Shown: positions 42,983 to 52,330 of the stretch, piece by piece
Layout of the letters: every line of letters begins with the position of its first letter
Numbering within the stretch: position 1 is the stretch's first letter
Assembly (NCBI GenBank): GCA_945878575.1
Contig: CAMDUB010000008.1
Coordinates: forward strand, 1-64,000
Length of the DNA: 64,000 nucleotides
Reading direction: 5' to 3'
Source of the DNA: Phycisphaera mikurensis NBRC 102666
GTDB taxonomy: Bacteria; Planctomycetota; Phycisphaerae; Phycisphaerales; SM1A02
Notes under the pieces: generated by a model
Databases searched by the model: none
What the model was told of the DNA's origin: nothing
What the model saw: the letters and a program-made list of their open reading frames with translations, nothing else
Made by a program: the position numbers and the translations under genes

Positions 42983-44121
42983 ACTCCAACGTGCCCGTAC
43001 CACCGCCGCTTGACGCTCCAGCACCAGTGCGCCATCGCGTCATTCACCACGTGTTTGGCGTGGCGTGGCGCACACCGCTGGGATTCGTGTGGCTGGTGCT
43101 CACTGCGTGGTGCACCATGGCGATCGGATACGCCCCCGATGGACCGTCTGCCATCACATGGTCCATGGGTGCTGCATGTGCGCTGGCGTGCGGGGCGCTG
43201 GCGGCTGGACCACTGCCAACATTCGCGCGTGCACGGGCGGTGCGATGGATGGGCTTGGCCGTCTTGTGGGGCTCCGTGGTCACGTGGTTCTGGTTCGTTC
43301 CTGCACCCGCACGGGCGGACTGGCAACCCGACGTGCAGGACACTGCTACGTTTGCAGTGACCGGGGATGAAGTGACCGTGTCGGGCATTCGAAACTTCCG
43401 CTACCGCAGCAGTGACACCGACTGCGAAGAAGTCTGGGTGGAGCGTAACTATGACCTGTCACGACTACGCACGGTTGACTTGTTCTTTTCGTTCTGGGGG
43501 CCGCAACGCATTTGCCACAATTTTGTGAGTTTCGGGTTTGAGAGCGCCGACGGAACCATGACGTACTTGGCCGCATCTATTGAGGCGCGCAAGCGTGTTG
43601 GCCAGCAATACTCCGCGGTGGGTGGATTGTTTCGGCAATACACGCTGATCTATGTATGGGCGGATGAGCGGGATGTTGTGCGTGTGCGAACCAACTTTCG
43701 AGGCGAAACGGTGCGACGCTATCGGATTCAGTGCACACAAGAGAACGCGCGCATCTTGTTCGAGCGGTACGCGTTGCATTCGATTGAAGTAGTGCATGCA
43801 CCGTGTTGGTACAACGCCGTCACGCAGAGTTGCGGCGTGGACATATTGCGTACTGCGCTTGGTCAGCGTATTCCGCTGTTCCCGTCACCACGGTTGCTGC
43901 TCAATGGAACGTGGGAACAACAGGCATGGGACGATGGATGGATGAAGTCTGCCGCAACCTTTGCGGACGCGCGGCAGCAGGCCGACATCACTGAAGACGC
44001 CAAGCATGCTGGGATGGATGACTTCTCGCAGGCGATTCGCAAGCGGGATGTTTCGCTGCAGATTCGCACGGGTGACAGTGCGGGTGCGAGTGAAGGCACA
44101 GGTGAAGAAGTAGTGCCGTAG
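42979..44121 (+). CDS. DUF4105 (Lnb N-terminal-like) membrane protein
   Basis: A 380-residue protein with two N-terminal membrane helices (about residues 27-100) and a DUF4105 domain outside the membrane (about 115-330). Visible motifs are RNFRYRSSDTDCEEVW, CHNFVSFGFESADG, AASIEARKR and a Cys pair in HAPCWYNAVTQSCGVDI. DUF4105 corresponds to the N-terminal part of Lnb-type lipoprotein N-acyltransferases, in which Cys and His act in acyl transfer. Whether this one is an enzyme is not known. Its ATG overlaps the upstream stop by 4 nt. Ends with a charged low-complexity tail. Confidence 0.8.
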   Translation: MNSNVPVPPPLDAPAPVRHRVIHHVFGVAWRTPLGFVWLVLTAWCTMAIGYAPDGPSAITWSMGAACALACGALAAGPLPTFARARAVRWMGLAVLWGSVVTWFWFVPAPARADWQPDVQDTATFAVTGDEVTVSGIRNFRYRSSDTDCEEVWVERNYDLSRLRTVDLFFSFWGPQRICHNFVSFGFESADGTMTYLAASIEARKRVGQQYSAVGGLFRQYTLIYVWADERDVVRVRTNFRGETVRRYRIQCTQENARILFERYALHSIEVVHAPCWYNAVTQSCGVDILRTALGQRIPLFPSPRLLLNGTWEQQAWDDGWMKSAATFADARQQADITEDAKHAGMDDFSQAIRKRDVSLQIRTGDSAGASEGTGEEVVP

Positions 44122-44138
44122 CGGCGCCGTTACGCCGC
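44121..44138. terminator. Short hairpin between convergent genes
   Basis: A 6-bp GCGGCG/CGCCGC stem with a 6-nt loop follows the DUF4105 stop, in the 43-bp convergent gap. Weak; no T-run. Confidence 0.3.
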
Positions 44139-44164
44139 GTAGGGGCGAATGGTGTTGCGCACAA

Positions 44165-45847
44165 TCATTCCGGGGGCGCGGGAGCAGGCGCGGGCGTTGC
44201 AGATGGAGTTGCTCCGGGTGTTGCAGTTGGGCCCGCCGCGGCAGTAGCCGGGCGCGGCTTGGTGGGCTCGGGGCCTGGAGTGCCGGTGCGGAATTTCTGC
44301 AGCGCCTGTTTGTACTGCTCGCGGGTCTTCTGGTCTTTCTCAAGCTTCACGGCGCGTTCGGCATTCTCAATGGCTTTCTCGCGGTTTCCTTTGGAGAACC
44401 AGGCGAGACCCAACGTGTCGGCGGCGCGGGCATCTTCACCCTTGGCCAATGTGTCGGCCGTCACCGCAAGTTCCATGGCGAAATCAACATCGCGTCGCTT
44501 GGCATAGGGGGAATTCAGAATCGCCCGCGCCAAGGAGCGCGTGGTGAGCATGTCTTGCGCATACTCCTTGGCAATGCGGCGACCGAATTCGTAGCCGGCG
44601 TCGGGCATATCGCCAAGGCCGATCATGATGACGAAACGCTGCGCGTCGTACTGGCCCGCGCGTTCCGGAATGGCGGCGCGCACCGCATCGAGTGCCGTGA
44701 ACATGGGCGTCCAATCGCCAGTCTTGTCACACTCACGCGCCACGCGGTCTAAGAGATCTTTGCCGCGCGACACAGTGGAATCAGTGATCGCTGCGGCGCG
44801 GACCGTTTCCGGATCCCACGTTCCTGCAACCACCTTGGCGATCGGCTCCTCCGCCTCCTTGGGATGGCCAAACCACTGCACGATGCCGTTCTTAATGACA
44901 AAGAAGCGTGGATTGAAGTTACGAAACGTGCCATTCTGCAAGGTGATCATGGCTGATCGATCCGGATCAGAGACCACTGAATACGGCACTTCATTCAGCT
45001 TCCCCGGTAACGCAAGCCATGCCTTGACGATGGGCGCTTCCTCATCAGTAATGGCAATGAATTCCGCGCCCTGCGCTCCGTAGGTGCGAGCTAAGCGAGT
45101 GATCAGTTCTGCAAATTCCTTGCAGTGCGAGCACGACGTACTGAAGAACTCAAAGACGTACACCTTGCCCGGCGTGAATGAAGTGATCGGCGTGCCCTTC
45201 ACCCATGCCGCGAATGCTGGAAACGAAACGCGAGCGCCGGGCTGAATGGGTGGATTGACGCGCGCAAAGGTGATGGGGCGCTGCGCGGGCGGTGTCACGG
45301 GCGCGGCGATAGTCGGTGGCGCTGGCTGCGACACAGTCGGACGATCGGCGAGTGCAAGCTCTTCTACTGAGTCAACGGTTGTCGGCGGAGCAACGGCGCC
45401 GGGTGCTGACTTCATGACGCGACCGAGCACGGTGAGCGAAACCGGATCGGCACCGTCCACCACAAAAGTCACGGACTTCATCAGCGACTCGTCCTGCGTG
45501 ACCGGAGCCTTCACGGTGACGAGTGCCTCGGCGGTGCCGCCGGCAGTAATGGGATCAGGCGGAAAAGTTGATGTGGTGCATCCGCAGTTAGCGATCGCGG
45601 CGGTGATTCGAATGGTTCGTGCAGAAATATTCCGAAGCGTGACTGCGACTGTCTTGGGCGATTCGGCGACCAGTTCGCCCATCTCCAGCGTGGCGGGCTC
45701 GAAGGCAATGACGGGAGCGGCGGGCGCGGGCGCGAGGGTTCGGGTTGGCAGAAATCCGCGGGCCACCATGACCGCGCCGGCTGCAATTCCAACCAGAGAG
45801 ACCGTTATTAACAGTGGACGGGCAGCGGGTCCGGGGCGCAGAATCAT
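44165..45847 (-). CDS. DUF1573 plus thioredoxin-like protein with helical repeats
   Basis: The 560-residue protein has an N-terminal membrane anchor (LLITVSLVGIAAGAVMVARG), then a DUF1573 Ig-like domain (about 45-140, with NCGCTTS), a Pro-rich linker, a thioredoxin-like domain with active-site C239-SHC-C242 written as FSTSCSHCKEF, then TPR-like helices (AWFSKGNREKAIENAERAV) and a Pro/Ala/Thr-rich tail. The order of domains suggests a surface or periplasmic thiol oxidoreductase with a tethering module. It is divergent from a second thioredoxin-domain gene 23 bp away, so the two share one short promoter region. Confidence 0.86.
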   Translation of the reverse strand: MILRPGPAARPLLITVSLVGIAAGAVMVARGFLPTRTLAPAPAAPVIAFEPATLEMGELVAESPKTVAVTLRNISARTIRITAAIANCGCTTSTFPPDPITAGGTAEALVTVKAPVTQDESLMKSVTFVVDGADPVSLTVLGRVMKSAPGAVAPPTTVDSVEELALADRPTVSQPAPPTIAAPVTPPAQRPITFARVNPPIQPGARVSFPAFAAWVKGTPITSFTPGKVYVFEFFSTSCSHCKEFAELITRLARTYGAQGAEFIAITDEEAPIVKAWLALPGKLNEVPYSVVSDPDRSAMITLQNGTFRNFNPRFFVIKNGIVQWFGHPKEAEEPIAKVVAGTWDPETVRAAAITDSTVSRGKDLLDRVARECDKTGDWTPMFTALDAVRAAIPERAGQYDAQRFVIMIGLGDMPDAGYEFGRRIAKEYAQDMLTTRSLARAILNSPYAKRRDVDFAMELAVTADTLAKGEDARAADTLGLAWFSKGNREKAIENAERAVKLEKDQKTREQYKQALQKFRTGTPGPEPTKPRPATAAAGPTATPGATPSATPAPAPAPPE

Positions 45848-45870
45848 GTTTGAAAGGGTATCGTCACGTC

Positions 45871-47292
45871 ATGCTTCAAGCACCACTTTCCATTTCCGCG
45901 TCGCTCCTACTGACCGCATCCATGGCGCTGACCTGCGCCCTACCCGTCACCGCCGATGACACGGCGCCCGGAACCGCCCAAGACACCCCTGTCCGAGGCG
46001 TCCCGATGGTTACCCGGAAGGCGATTCCGCTGGTGACCCAGACCAAGGCTCCCGGCGCAGCCGAAGCCCCCAAGGCTGTGGATGTGATGGACGCCAAAGC
46101 GAAGGCGATCCATGATCGCGGCATTGAGACCGTCAAGAAGTTGAAGGGCATCGAAATGATCGCTGAGATGAAGGTCGCGAGCGTGGACCCAAGCATGTTG
46201 CCACCGGGACTTGATGGCCAGTCGCGCGTGGTCATTGACTTTAAAAATGACGGTGGCGGACCCGCTCCGTTCGGCCGCTTTGTGCTGGAGTCATTGAAGG
46301 ATGGCAAGCCGCAGATGCGCTTTGCGTTCGATGGCAAGGGCGCCGTCATGATTGACGAAGCCAAGAAGAGTTACACCGTCTCCGGTGCACAGTGGTTCCA
46401 GATGCTCGGCCAGCGCGCCGCGGCACTGCCGCAGTGGTACATCGAGAACCGCATGGACATGGCCGCAATGGGCGGAAGCCCAGAGGACATGCCGCAGATG
46501 GTTGCCGCAACCATCGTCGGTGAAGAGACCGTGGATGGCACCCCGTGCGATGTGGTGAAGGTTGTGCGCAGCATGAAGCTTGAAGGCATGGAAGATGATG
46601 ACGGCAAGCCGCTTCCAGCGAGTGAGATGCGCATCACTGAAACGATCGCGTTCGCGCGCACGGATGGACTGCCACGCCGCGTTGCAAGTGCAACGGAAAT
46701 TCCTGGCGAAGAAGCCATGTCCGGCATGAACACCCTTGCGACATTCAGTCGTGTGAAGGCCGACCCAACCATGGACGAGAAGACCTTCTCGACCGCTGCT
46801 CCTGCTGACTACAAGAAGCAGGAAATGGCTGCAGAGTCTGAACAACGCGGACCGGAGATGAAGGTCAAGGCCGGCGATGCCGCCTTGGACTTCAAGCTCA
46901 TGGACCTTGCTGGCAAGGAAGTCACGCTTGCATCACTCAAGGGCAAGGTTGTTCTGCTGGACTTCTGGGCCACCTGGTGCGGACCTTGCAAGCAGGCGAT
47001 GCCTTCTATTCAGAAGATCAGCGAGGACTACAAGGGCAAGGACGTAGTGATCTTGGGCGTGAATACTTGGGAGAAGAAGGAAGGCGCTGGCAAGAAGTAC
47101 ATGACCGACAAGGGCTTCACCTACGGGTGCCTCTTGGCGGGTGATGACTTGGCGGTTGCCTACGGCATCTCTGGCATTCCCACCTTGATCGTGATTGGTA
47201 AGGATGGCAAGATTGAGAAGATCGAAGTGGGCTTTGGACCAGAAGGTGACAAGGGTCTGCGCGCAGCGATTGAAGCTGGGTTGGCTAAGTAA
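45871..47292 (+). CDS. Exported protein with LolA-like and TlpA-type thioredoxin domains
   Basis: A 473-residue protein with signal peptide SLLLTASMALTCALPVTA. An N-terminal half follows that resembles LolA/DUF2092 outer-membrane-type proteins (FSTAAPADYKK closes it). The C-terminal TlpA-type thioredoxin domain (about 340-473) has WATWCGPCKQAMP with C370 and C373, and the cis-Pro in SGIPTLIVIG. TlpA-type proteins reduce disulfides, for example in cytochrome maturation. The only cytochrome c in the window (11747) is far away. Start ATG 45871 is 23 bp from the divergent gene, so promoters must overlap. Confidence 0.87.
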   Translation: MLQAPLSISASLLLTASMALTCALPVTADDTAPGTAQDTPVRGVPMVTRKAIPLVTQTKAPGAAEAPKAVDVMDAKAKAIHDRGIETVKKLKGIEMIAEMKVASVDPSMLPPGLDGQSRVVIDFKNDGGGPAPFGRFVLESLKDGKPQMRFAFDGKGAVMIDEAKKSYTVSGAQWFQMLGQRAAALPQWYIENRMDMAAMGGSPEDMPQMVAATIVGEETVDGTPCDVVKVVRSMKLEGMEDDDGKPLPASEMRITETIAFARTDGLPRRVASATEIPGEEAMSGMNTLATFSRVKADPTMDEKTFSTAAPADYKKQEMAAESEQRGPEMKVKAGDAALDFKLMDLAGKEVTLASLKGKVVLLDFWATWCGPCKQAMPSIQKISEDYKGKDVVILGVNTWEKKEGAGKKYMTDKGFTYGCLLAGDDLAVAYGISGIPTLIVIGKDGKIEKIEVGFGPEGDKGLRAAIEAGLAK

Positions 47293-47315
47293 GTAGTTCA
47301 CTGCAAGTAATAAAC

Positions 47316-47352
47316 AAGGCGCCCTCCGCAGTGATGCGGAGGGCGCCTTTCA
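47316..47352. terminator. Rho-independent terminator
   Basis: A 14-bp perfect stem (47316-47329 with 47336-47349, 6-nt loop) ends in TTTC. It lies between the convergent thioredoxin gene and the GGDEF-EAL gene. Confidence 0.87.
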
Positions 47353-47411
47353 ATTGGTCAGTTCGTTTATTCACAGCGCGCGGTGCGCCGCCTCTCGCGC
47401 GCGAGATCTAG

Positions 47412-49253
47412 TCAGTACACCGGCTGCGCTTGGCGCTTCTCAATCCACTTGATGGCATCAGCCGATGGCAGCGGGCGTGACCACCAGTAACCCTGCCCTT
47501 GCTGGCAGCCCATGACGCGGAGCAAGTCTGCTTGTTCTTGCGTCTCCACGCCTTCAGCGGTGACGCGCATGCCGCACGCGGCGGCCATGCGAAGTGCCGC
47601 CTCGCACAGCGCGGTGCCAGCACCGTTGTCACCAAGGCATTGCGTGAAACTACGGTCAATCTTTACCACGTCAAACGGAACGCTCTGCAGGAGGCGGAGT
47701 GATGCGTAGCCGGTACCGAAGTCATCAAGTGCGAGGCGGAATCCCATCGCCTTCAGTTCCAGCAGCGCGTTGCGCGCTGGACCGTCGCCGTCGAGCCATT
47801 GACTCTCAGTGATTTCCAGGCACAAGCGACTGGGTGCAACGCCGGACTCTGCAGCGGCGGCAGCGGCAGCCTTTGGGAATCCGTCGCGCATCAACTGGCG
47901 GAGCGAGACATTGACATTGGCTGTCATGCCATCAAGTTGCGAACCTGTTGACGCCAAGAGTTGGCATGTGGAACGGAGCACACTCATTCCCAGGGAATCG
48001 ATCAGCGAACTCTCTTCGGCAATCGGAATGAACACCGACGGCATGATCACGCCTGATGGCGTATCCGCGAGGCGGGCGAGCATTTCAAACCCCACCGGCG
48101 CGCCGGTGGCGAGGTCGATGATCGGCTGAACGTGAGTGAATACCTTGTCCGCGGCAATGGCATCGGCGAGAACGCGCGCAACGCGGCGGCGCTCGTTGGC
48201 AAGTTGGCGATCTTCGGCGCTAAAGGCCACCCACCGATCACGACCGCGATCTTTCGCGGCGATACATGCTTGCTCAGCTTGGTAAAGGGCGGCCTCAAAG
48301 TCGGTGGTGTACGGATCCCACTCAACAATGCCAGCGGAAACCGAAAGCCGGATGGGTAGCCCGTCAGCAATGAATGGCTGCTTAAATGACGCAATCAACC
48401 GACTGAAGCGCGCGTGCATGGCCTCATTGTTGGCCGGCGTAATCAGGACAAATTGATCGCCACCGAAACGAATTGGCAGGTCACCAACACCAGCGGCCTC
48501 GGCAATACGCGCGCCCACGTCCTGTAGAAGTAGGTCCGCGGCGCGATGGCCAAGGTTCTCGTTGTGCATCTTGAAATGGTCAAGATCAACAATGGCAATG
48601 CAGCGCGGCGTTGTGGTTGGATCGGCGACCAGGCGTGCAACCTCACGCTCAAGCTTGCGACGATTACCAAGACCAGTGAGGCTGTCGTGCGTGGTCTGAT
48701 GATCGCGATCCGCATCGACGCGATGGCGCTCAATGGCAACGGCGGCGAGGTGGACGAAGTGGTCAACAAACGATAAGTCTTCCGTAGTCGGTGTACGGCA
48801 ATCGCCGTAGTACATTCCGAACACGCCCAAGAGGCGTCCATCAGCACCCAGGATGGGCGACGACCACGCCGACTGAATACCGTAGGAGGCAGCGAATTCG
48901 CGGAACGCGCCCCAGAGTGGATCGATGCGAACGTCCTCACTGATGACGCGCTCGCGACGGAATGCGGCGGTTCCACAACTGCCGGTGGCGGGACCAGGCA
49001 CCATTCCATCCACTGCGGCAGCGAAGGTGGCGGGCAGACAGCCGTATCCACCCTTGCGCAACGATTGCGTGGCTTCGTCGTACACCAAGATGGAGGCCAT
49101 CATGGTTGGGATGGACGTTTCGGAGTAGCGCGAAATGGCGGTGAGCGTGTCAAAGAGCGGCGCAGCACTCGCGACTTGTTCCAGCACCTGTTGCTGAGCG
49201 GCTAGGAGTTGCTCAGGAGCGAGCCGACCAATCGTTTGAGCGGCTGATTTCAT
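47412..49253 (-). CDS. GAF-GGDEF-EAL cyclic-di-GMP protein, GGDEF degenerate
   Basis: The 613-residue cytoplasmic protein has a GAF sensor domain (about 20-185), a GGDEF domain (about 190-340) and an EAL domain (about 355-610). The signature of the GGDEF domain is G264-GDQF, with Gln267 replacing the catalytic Glu, so diguanylate cyclase activity is probably lost. The EAL domain keeps its key acidic and amide residues: E390 in FEMLARL, NVNVS, LEITES, DDFGTGYASL, KIDRSF and EGVETQ, so c-di-GMP hydrolysis is likely. GAF ligand unknown. I start at 49253; an in-frame upstream start at 49313 adds 20 residues. Confidence 0.9.
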   Translation of the reverse strand: MKSAAQTIGRLAPEQLLAAQQQVLEQVASAAPLFDTLTAISRYSETSIPTMMASILVYDEATQSLRKGGYGCLPATFAAAVDGMVPGPATGSCGTAAFRRERVISEDVRIDPLWGAFREFAASYGIQSAWSSPILGADGRLLGVFGMYYGDCRTPTTEDLSFVDHFVHLAAVAIERHRVDADRDHQTTHDSLTGLGNRRKLEREVARLVADPTTTPRCIAIVDLDHFKMHNENLGHRAADLLLQDVGARIAEAAGVGDLPIRFGGDQFVLITPANNEAMHARFSRLIASFKQPFIADGLPIRLSVSAGIVEWDPYTTDFEAALYQAEQACIAAKDRGRDRWVAFSAEDRQLANERRRVARVLADAIAADKVFTHVQPIIDLATGAPVGFEMLARLADTPSGVIMPSVFIPIAEESSLIDSLGMSVLRSTCQLLASTGSQLDGMTANVNVSLRQLMRDGFPKAAAAAAAESGVAPSRLCLEITESQWLDGDGPARNALLELKAMGFRLALDDFGTGYASLRLLQSVPFDVVKIDRSFTQCLGDNGAGTALCEAALRMAAACGMRVTAEGVETQEQADLLRVMGCQQGQGYWWSRPLPSADAIKWIEKRQAQPVY

Positions 49254-49350
49254 ACGGGGAAATTTACTTGCATTGCGGCGGATGTACAGATAAATGCGTG
49301 AAAATGATTGCATTGGTAGGGAGGCGCACCGATCGCACCCGCTTCCTGCT

Positions 49351-49456
49351 CACTCACCCGCCGCAATTTGATGCCTGTTCCTGCCACAACCGGACAAATA
49401 CTGGAAGGTTGAGGCGCCCCCACTCACCCGCCGCGCTTTGATTCCAGTTCCTGCCA
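49351..49456. repeat. 36-bp imperfect direct repeat at the end of the ABC-F gene
   Basis: The last coding bases of the ABC-F gene (49421-49456) are repeated at 49351-49386 just downstream of its stop, with 32 of 36 positions identical and a 70-bp period. Confidence 0.8.
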
Positions 49457-51298
49457 GCGCGCGTAGAGCGTGGTGACCGCCAGTTGCGCCACTTCAAGCG
49501 CTTGGCAGGCGGCGGCCATCTTGGCGTGATTGGCGGCAATACCGGGTTCGCCAACGCGGGCTTCGGCCAGTGCGTGCGCGCGTTCGGCGGCTTCGACGGC
49601 GGCTTCCATGCCGTCAAACTCGCGCTGCTCCTTGAAGTTCAGACGACGGCGTTGGCTGGATACATCCGCGGCGGGTGACTGCGCTGCGGGGGCAGTGCTA
49701 CGCGCGGCGCGGTCGCGTTCTTGCACGCTGCGTTCGGCGCGTTCGAGCGATGCGAGTGCTTGATCAAGGCTTGCTACTACTGATACCGATGCGTCGGGGG
49801 CGCCGATCACTGCAATGGTCTTGGCCAATCGCTTGAGCATGGTGCGGTCATGGGTGACCAACAGCACGGCGCCCGGGAATGATTCGACGGCTTCTTCAAG
49901 CACTTCGAGCGTGGGGATGTCAAGGTCGTTGGTAGGTTCGTCAAGCACCAAGATGTCGGCGGGCTCAAGCATCATGGCGGCGATGTGTGCGCGCGCGCGT
50001 TCGCCGCCCGAGAGCGTGCCGATGGTCTGCAAGAGTTGCGCGTCCTTGAAGAGGAAGCGACGGCTCCACGCAGTGATGTGCATGGGGCGACCTTGAAAGT
50101 CAACAACATCGCCGTGCGGGCAGATGGCATCGCGCAAGAGTGTGTCGGGCGGAATGTCCGTGCGCTGCTGGCGCAAGACCACAATGCGCGGCTTTGGATC
50201 CGCAAAGCGTACGGTGCCGGTGTCGGCGGCAAGGTCGCCGCACAAGATGCGCAGCAGTGTGGTCTTGCCGCTGCCGTTTGGACCCATCAGACCAAGGCGA
50301 TCGCCAGGGATGAGTTCCAAGTCAAGATCGCGGAAGAGTGTTCGTCCCTCAAAGCCCTTGGAGATACCAGTGGCATGCACAAGGCGACGCGTACGGCGAC
50401 CGCTCGCGGTGAAGTCAACGCGCGCGCCACCGGCTCCGGCGGCGGCGTTGCGTTCAGCAATGGCGCCAAGTTCCTCGCGGCGTTCCGCGCTGTCTTCGAT
50501 GCGACCCTTTGCCTTGGTGCGCCGCGCCTGTGCGCCGCGACCGAGCCAGGCGTCATCGATGCGCACTTCGTTGGCAAGCACTGCTTCGGCGCGCGCTTGC
50601 CCTTCTAAGAATTCACCGCGGCGGCGGAGGAACTCTGAGTAGTTTCCCTCGGCGGCAAGCGTGCCCTGCGGATAGGCGCGGCTCAGTTCCACCACGCGAG
50701 TGGCGACGCGCTCAAGAAATGCGCGGTCATGGGTGATGAAGACGCACGCACCGGCACGAATGTCGTTGGAGGCGCGTGAAAGAAACTGTTCAAGCCAGCG
50801 GATGCCTTCGACGTCCAGGTGGTTGGTTGGTTCATCCAAGAGCAAGAGGTCTGGCGTACCGCCCGCTTCGGCAAGTCCGCAGGCGATGGAGAGGCGCTTC
50901 TTCCAACCACCGGAGAGGCGCTCCACGGGTTCATCCATGCGCGCTTCGGGGAAGCCGAGTTTGCCAAGGATCATGCTGCCAAGCACCTCGGCTTCGTGAT
51001 GATCGCCGTGCACGGACGCAGCCTTCATGGCGGCGGCGGTCGCGGCCATGCGCGGCGTGAGGCCATCGTCAAAGTCATCACGCTGCGGGACGTAGACGAT
51101 CACTGCGCCGCGCTGCGTGCGCACGATGCCTTCGTCTGGCTCTTCCGCGCCGGCAAGCATGCGCAGGAGCGTGGACTTGCCCGCGCCGTTCGGGCCGATG
51201 AAACCCACGCGGTCGCCGTCGGCCACGCTGATACTGACTCCATGAAAGAGTTCGCGCAGGCCGTGGGACTTGGAAAGATCAGTGGCGACGAGGAGCAT
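49424..51298 (-). CDS. ABC-F family ATPase (Uup type)
   Basis: This 624-residue protein has two ABC ATPase domains without membrane segments. The first Walker A is GPNGAGKST at residues 35-43 with signature LSGGWKKR. The second is GPNGSGKTT with signature LSGGERAR, and both have LLDEPTN/VLDEPTN Walker B motifs. A charged linker joins them, and a helical C-terminal region rich in Ala/Glu (AAVEAAERAHALAEARV) matches the Uup coiled-coil tail. Family members act on ribosomes or in DNA stability; the exact role is not shown. Start at 51298 is chosen because it begins the standard LLVATDLS strand; the frame extends to 51358 through a repeated hairpin. Confidence 0.9.
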   Translation of the reverse strand: MLLVATDLSKSHGLRELFHGVSISVADGDRVGFIGPNGAGKSTLLRMLAGAEEPDEGIVRTQRGAVIVYVPQRDDFDDGLTPRMAATAAAMKAASVHGDHHEAEVLGSMILGKLGFPEARMDEPVERLSGGWKKRLSIACGLAEAGGTPDLLLLDEPTNHLDVEGIRWLEQFLSRASNDIRAGACVFITHDRAFLERVATRVVELSRAYPQGTLAAEGNYSEFLRRRGEFLEGQARAEAVLANEVRIDDAWLGRGAQARRTKAKGRIEDSAERREELGAIAERNAAAGAGGARVDFTASGRRTRRLVHATGISKGFEGRTLFRDLDLELIPGDRLGLMGPNGSGKTTLLRILCGDLAADTGTVRFADPKPRIVVLRQQRTDIPPDTLLRDAICPHGDVVDFQGRPMHITAWSRRFLFKDAQLLQTIGTLSGGERARAHIAAMMLEPADILVLDEPTNDLDIPTLEVLEEAVESFPGAVLLVTHDRTMLKRLAKTIAVIGAPDASVSVVASLDQALASLERAERSVQERDRAARSTAPAAQSPAADVSSQRRRLNFKEQREFDGMEAAVEAAERAHALAEARVGEPGIAANHAKMAAACQALEVAQLAVTTLYARWQELESKRGG

Positions 51299-51357
51299 GG
51301 GGAGCGGCACGCGCGGGGTGCCGGGGTGGGGATCATAGGTGGAGGTACAAAGCACCA

Positions 51358-51472
51358 CCGCGCGCCTCTGAACGGGGCGCGCGGCGGAGAATGAGACGAA
51401 AGAGATCGAAGCCGAGGCTTAGCGACGACGGCGTGAGCCGACGAGGCCAGCGACGCCGAGGAGCGCGATGGC
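51358..51472 (-). repeat. Repeated 3' cassette, copy 1 (hairpin plus PAPG-tail end)
   Basis: About 115 bp containing a 9-bp hairpin (51358-51384) and the last codons of the 51419 gene recur at 52331-52445 with only a few changes. The hairpin probably terminates the PAPG-tail gene. Confidence 0.85.
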
Positions 51473-52129
51473 GCCGGGGGCGGGGACGGCGGTGGTGGTT
51501 GCCGTCAACGTCAGGTCATCAATACGCCAATTGGCCGAGTTGGTGTTTGGGGATCCAGATCCGCCGTAACCGTACAGGCGGAACGTCACGGGCGTCGCTG
51601 CCGTCAAACTTGCCGCCGTCGTTAGCGGCGCGGTCTTGTAGTACCAATTGTTGTTGGACAAGCTGGTAGCAGTCGCAAGATCGGAGGCGTAACCGTCTGC
51701 GCTCGAGCGGAGGGTGAACGAGACCGGAGCAGTGCCGGTTGATCGAGTACCAAACCCCAACGCGGTCAGCGATCCAGAATATCCAGCATCCGCCGTCAAT
51801 GTGAACTGGAAGTATGCGCTGCCACTCTCGCCGGTGACGAGCGCGCCGGTCCGAGCCGCTGCACCCGCAATGAACGTACCCGAAGCGGAGGTCGAGGTCC
51901 CATTGAGGTCGAACGTGTAACCGGACGACGACGCAGTCTGTGTGATCATGACTGTGACGCCGTTGTTGTTGCCCTGCGTCAGGTCGCCGACAGTGAGGTT
52001 GCCGACGTTGTTGGACGTGGGGCTGGCAGTGCCCATGTCCCAATACACAATTCCGGCCTGCGCCGCACTCGCTGCGATCATCGCGCAAGTTCCAGCAGCC
52101 AGGAGGGCCATTGTGTTCATGTACTTCAT
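51419..52129 (-). CDS. PAPG-tail exported protein with conserved ends
   Basis: A 236-residue protein with signal peptide NTMALLAAGTCAMIAASAA and tail PAPGAIALLGVAGLVGS then RRRR. The middle is a beta-rich region, with STSASGTFIAG, FTLTADAGYSGSL and DDLTLTATTT. Its first 25 and last 20 residues and their DNA are highly similar to those of the next gene (52394), while the middle differs. The start at 52129 is set by the signal peptide. Function unknown; likely surface protein. Confidence 0.88.
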   Translation of the reverse strand: MKYMNTMALLAAGTCAMIAASAAQAGIVYWDMGTASPTSNNVGNLTVGDLTQGNNNGVTVMITQTASSSGYTFDLNGTSTSASGTFIAGAAARTGALVTGESGSAYFQFTLTADAGYSGSLTALGFGTRSTGTAPVSFTLRSSADGYASDLATATSLSNNNWYYKTAPLTTAASLTAATPVTFRLYGYGGSGSPNTNSANWRIDDLTLTATTTAVPAPGAIALLGVAGLVGSRRRR

Positions 52130-52330
52130 ATTGAGCGTTCTTTCGATCGTTTGAGAGATACGGGGGACTAGGGAATGCAAGGAAAGACCGCTATTGTTGA
52201 TATGAACGAAAATCACGGCGGTGATCCATCAGGGTTTGACAGATACCTTTTAGAATCGTGTTGCGGTGTAGCACGAGTGTGTGTCCGTGATTCGAGTGGA
52301 AGTCCAGTGTGTGTAGAGGCGATGAAACAC

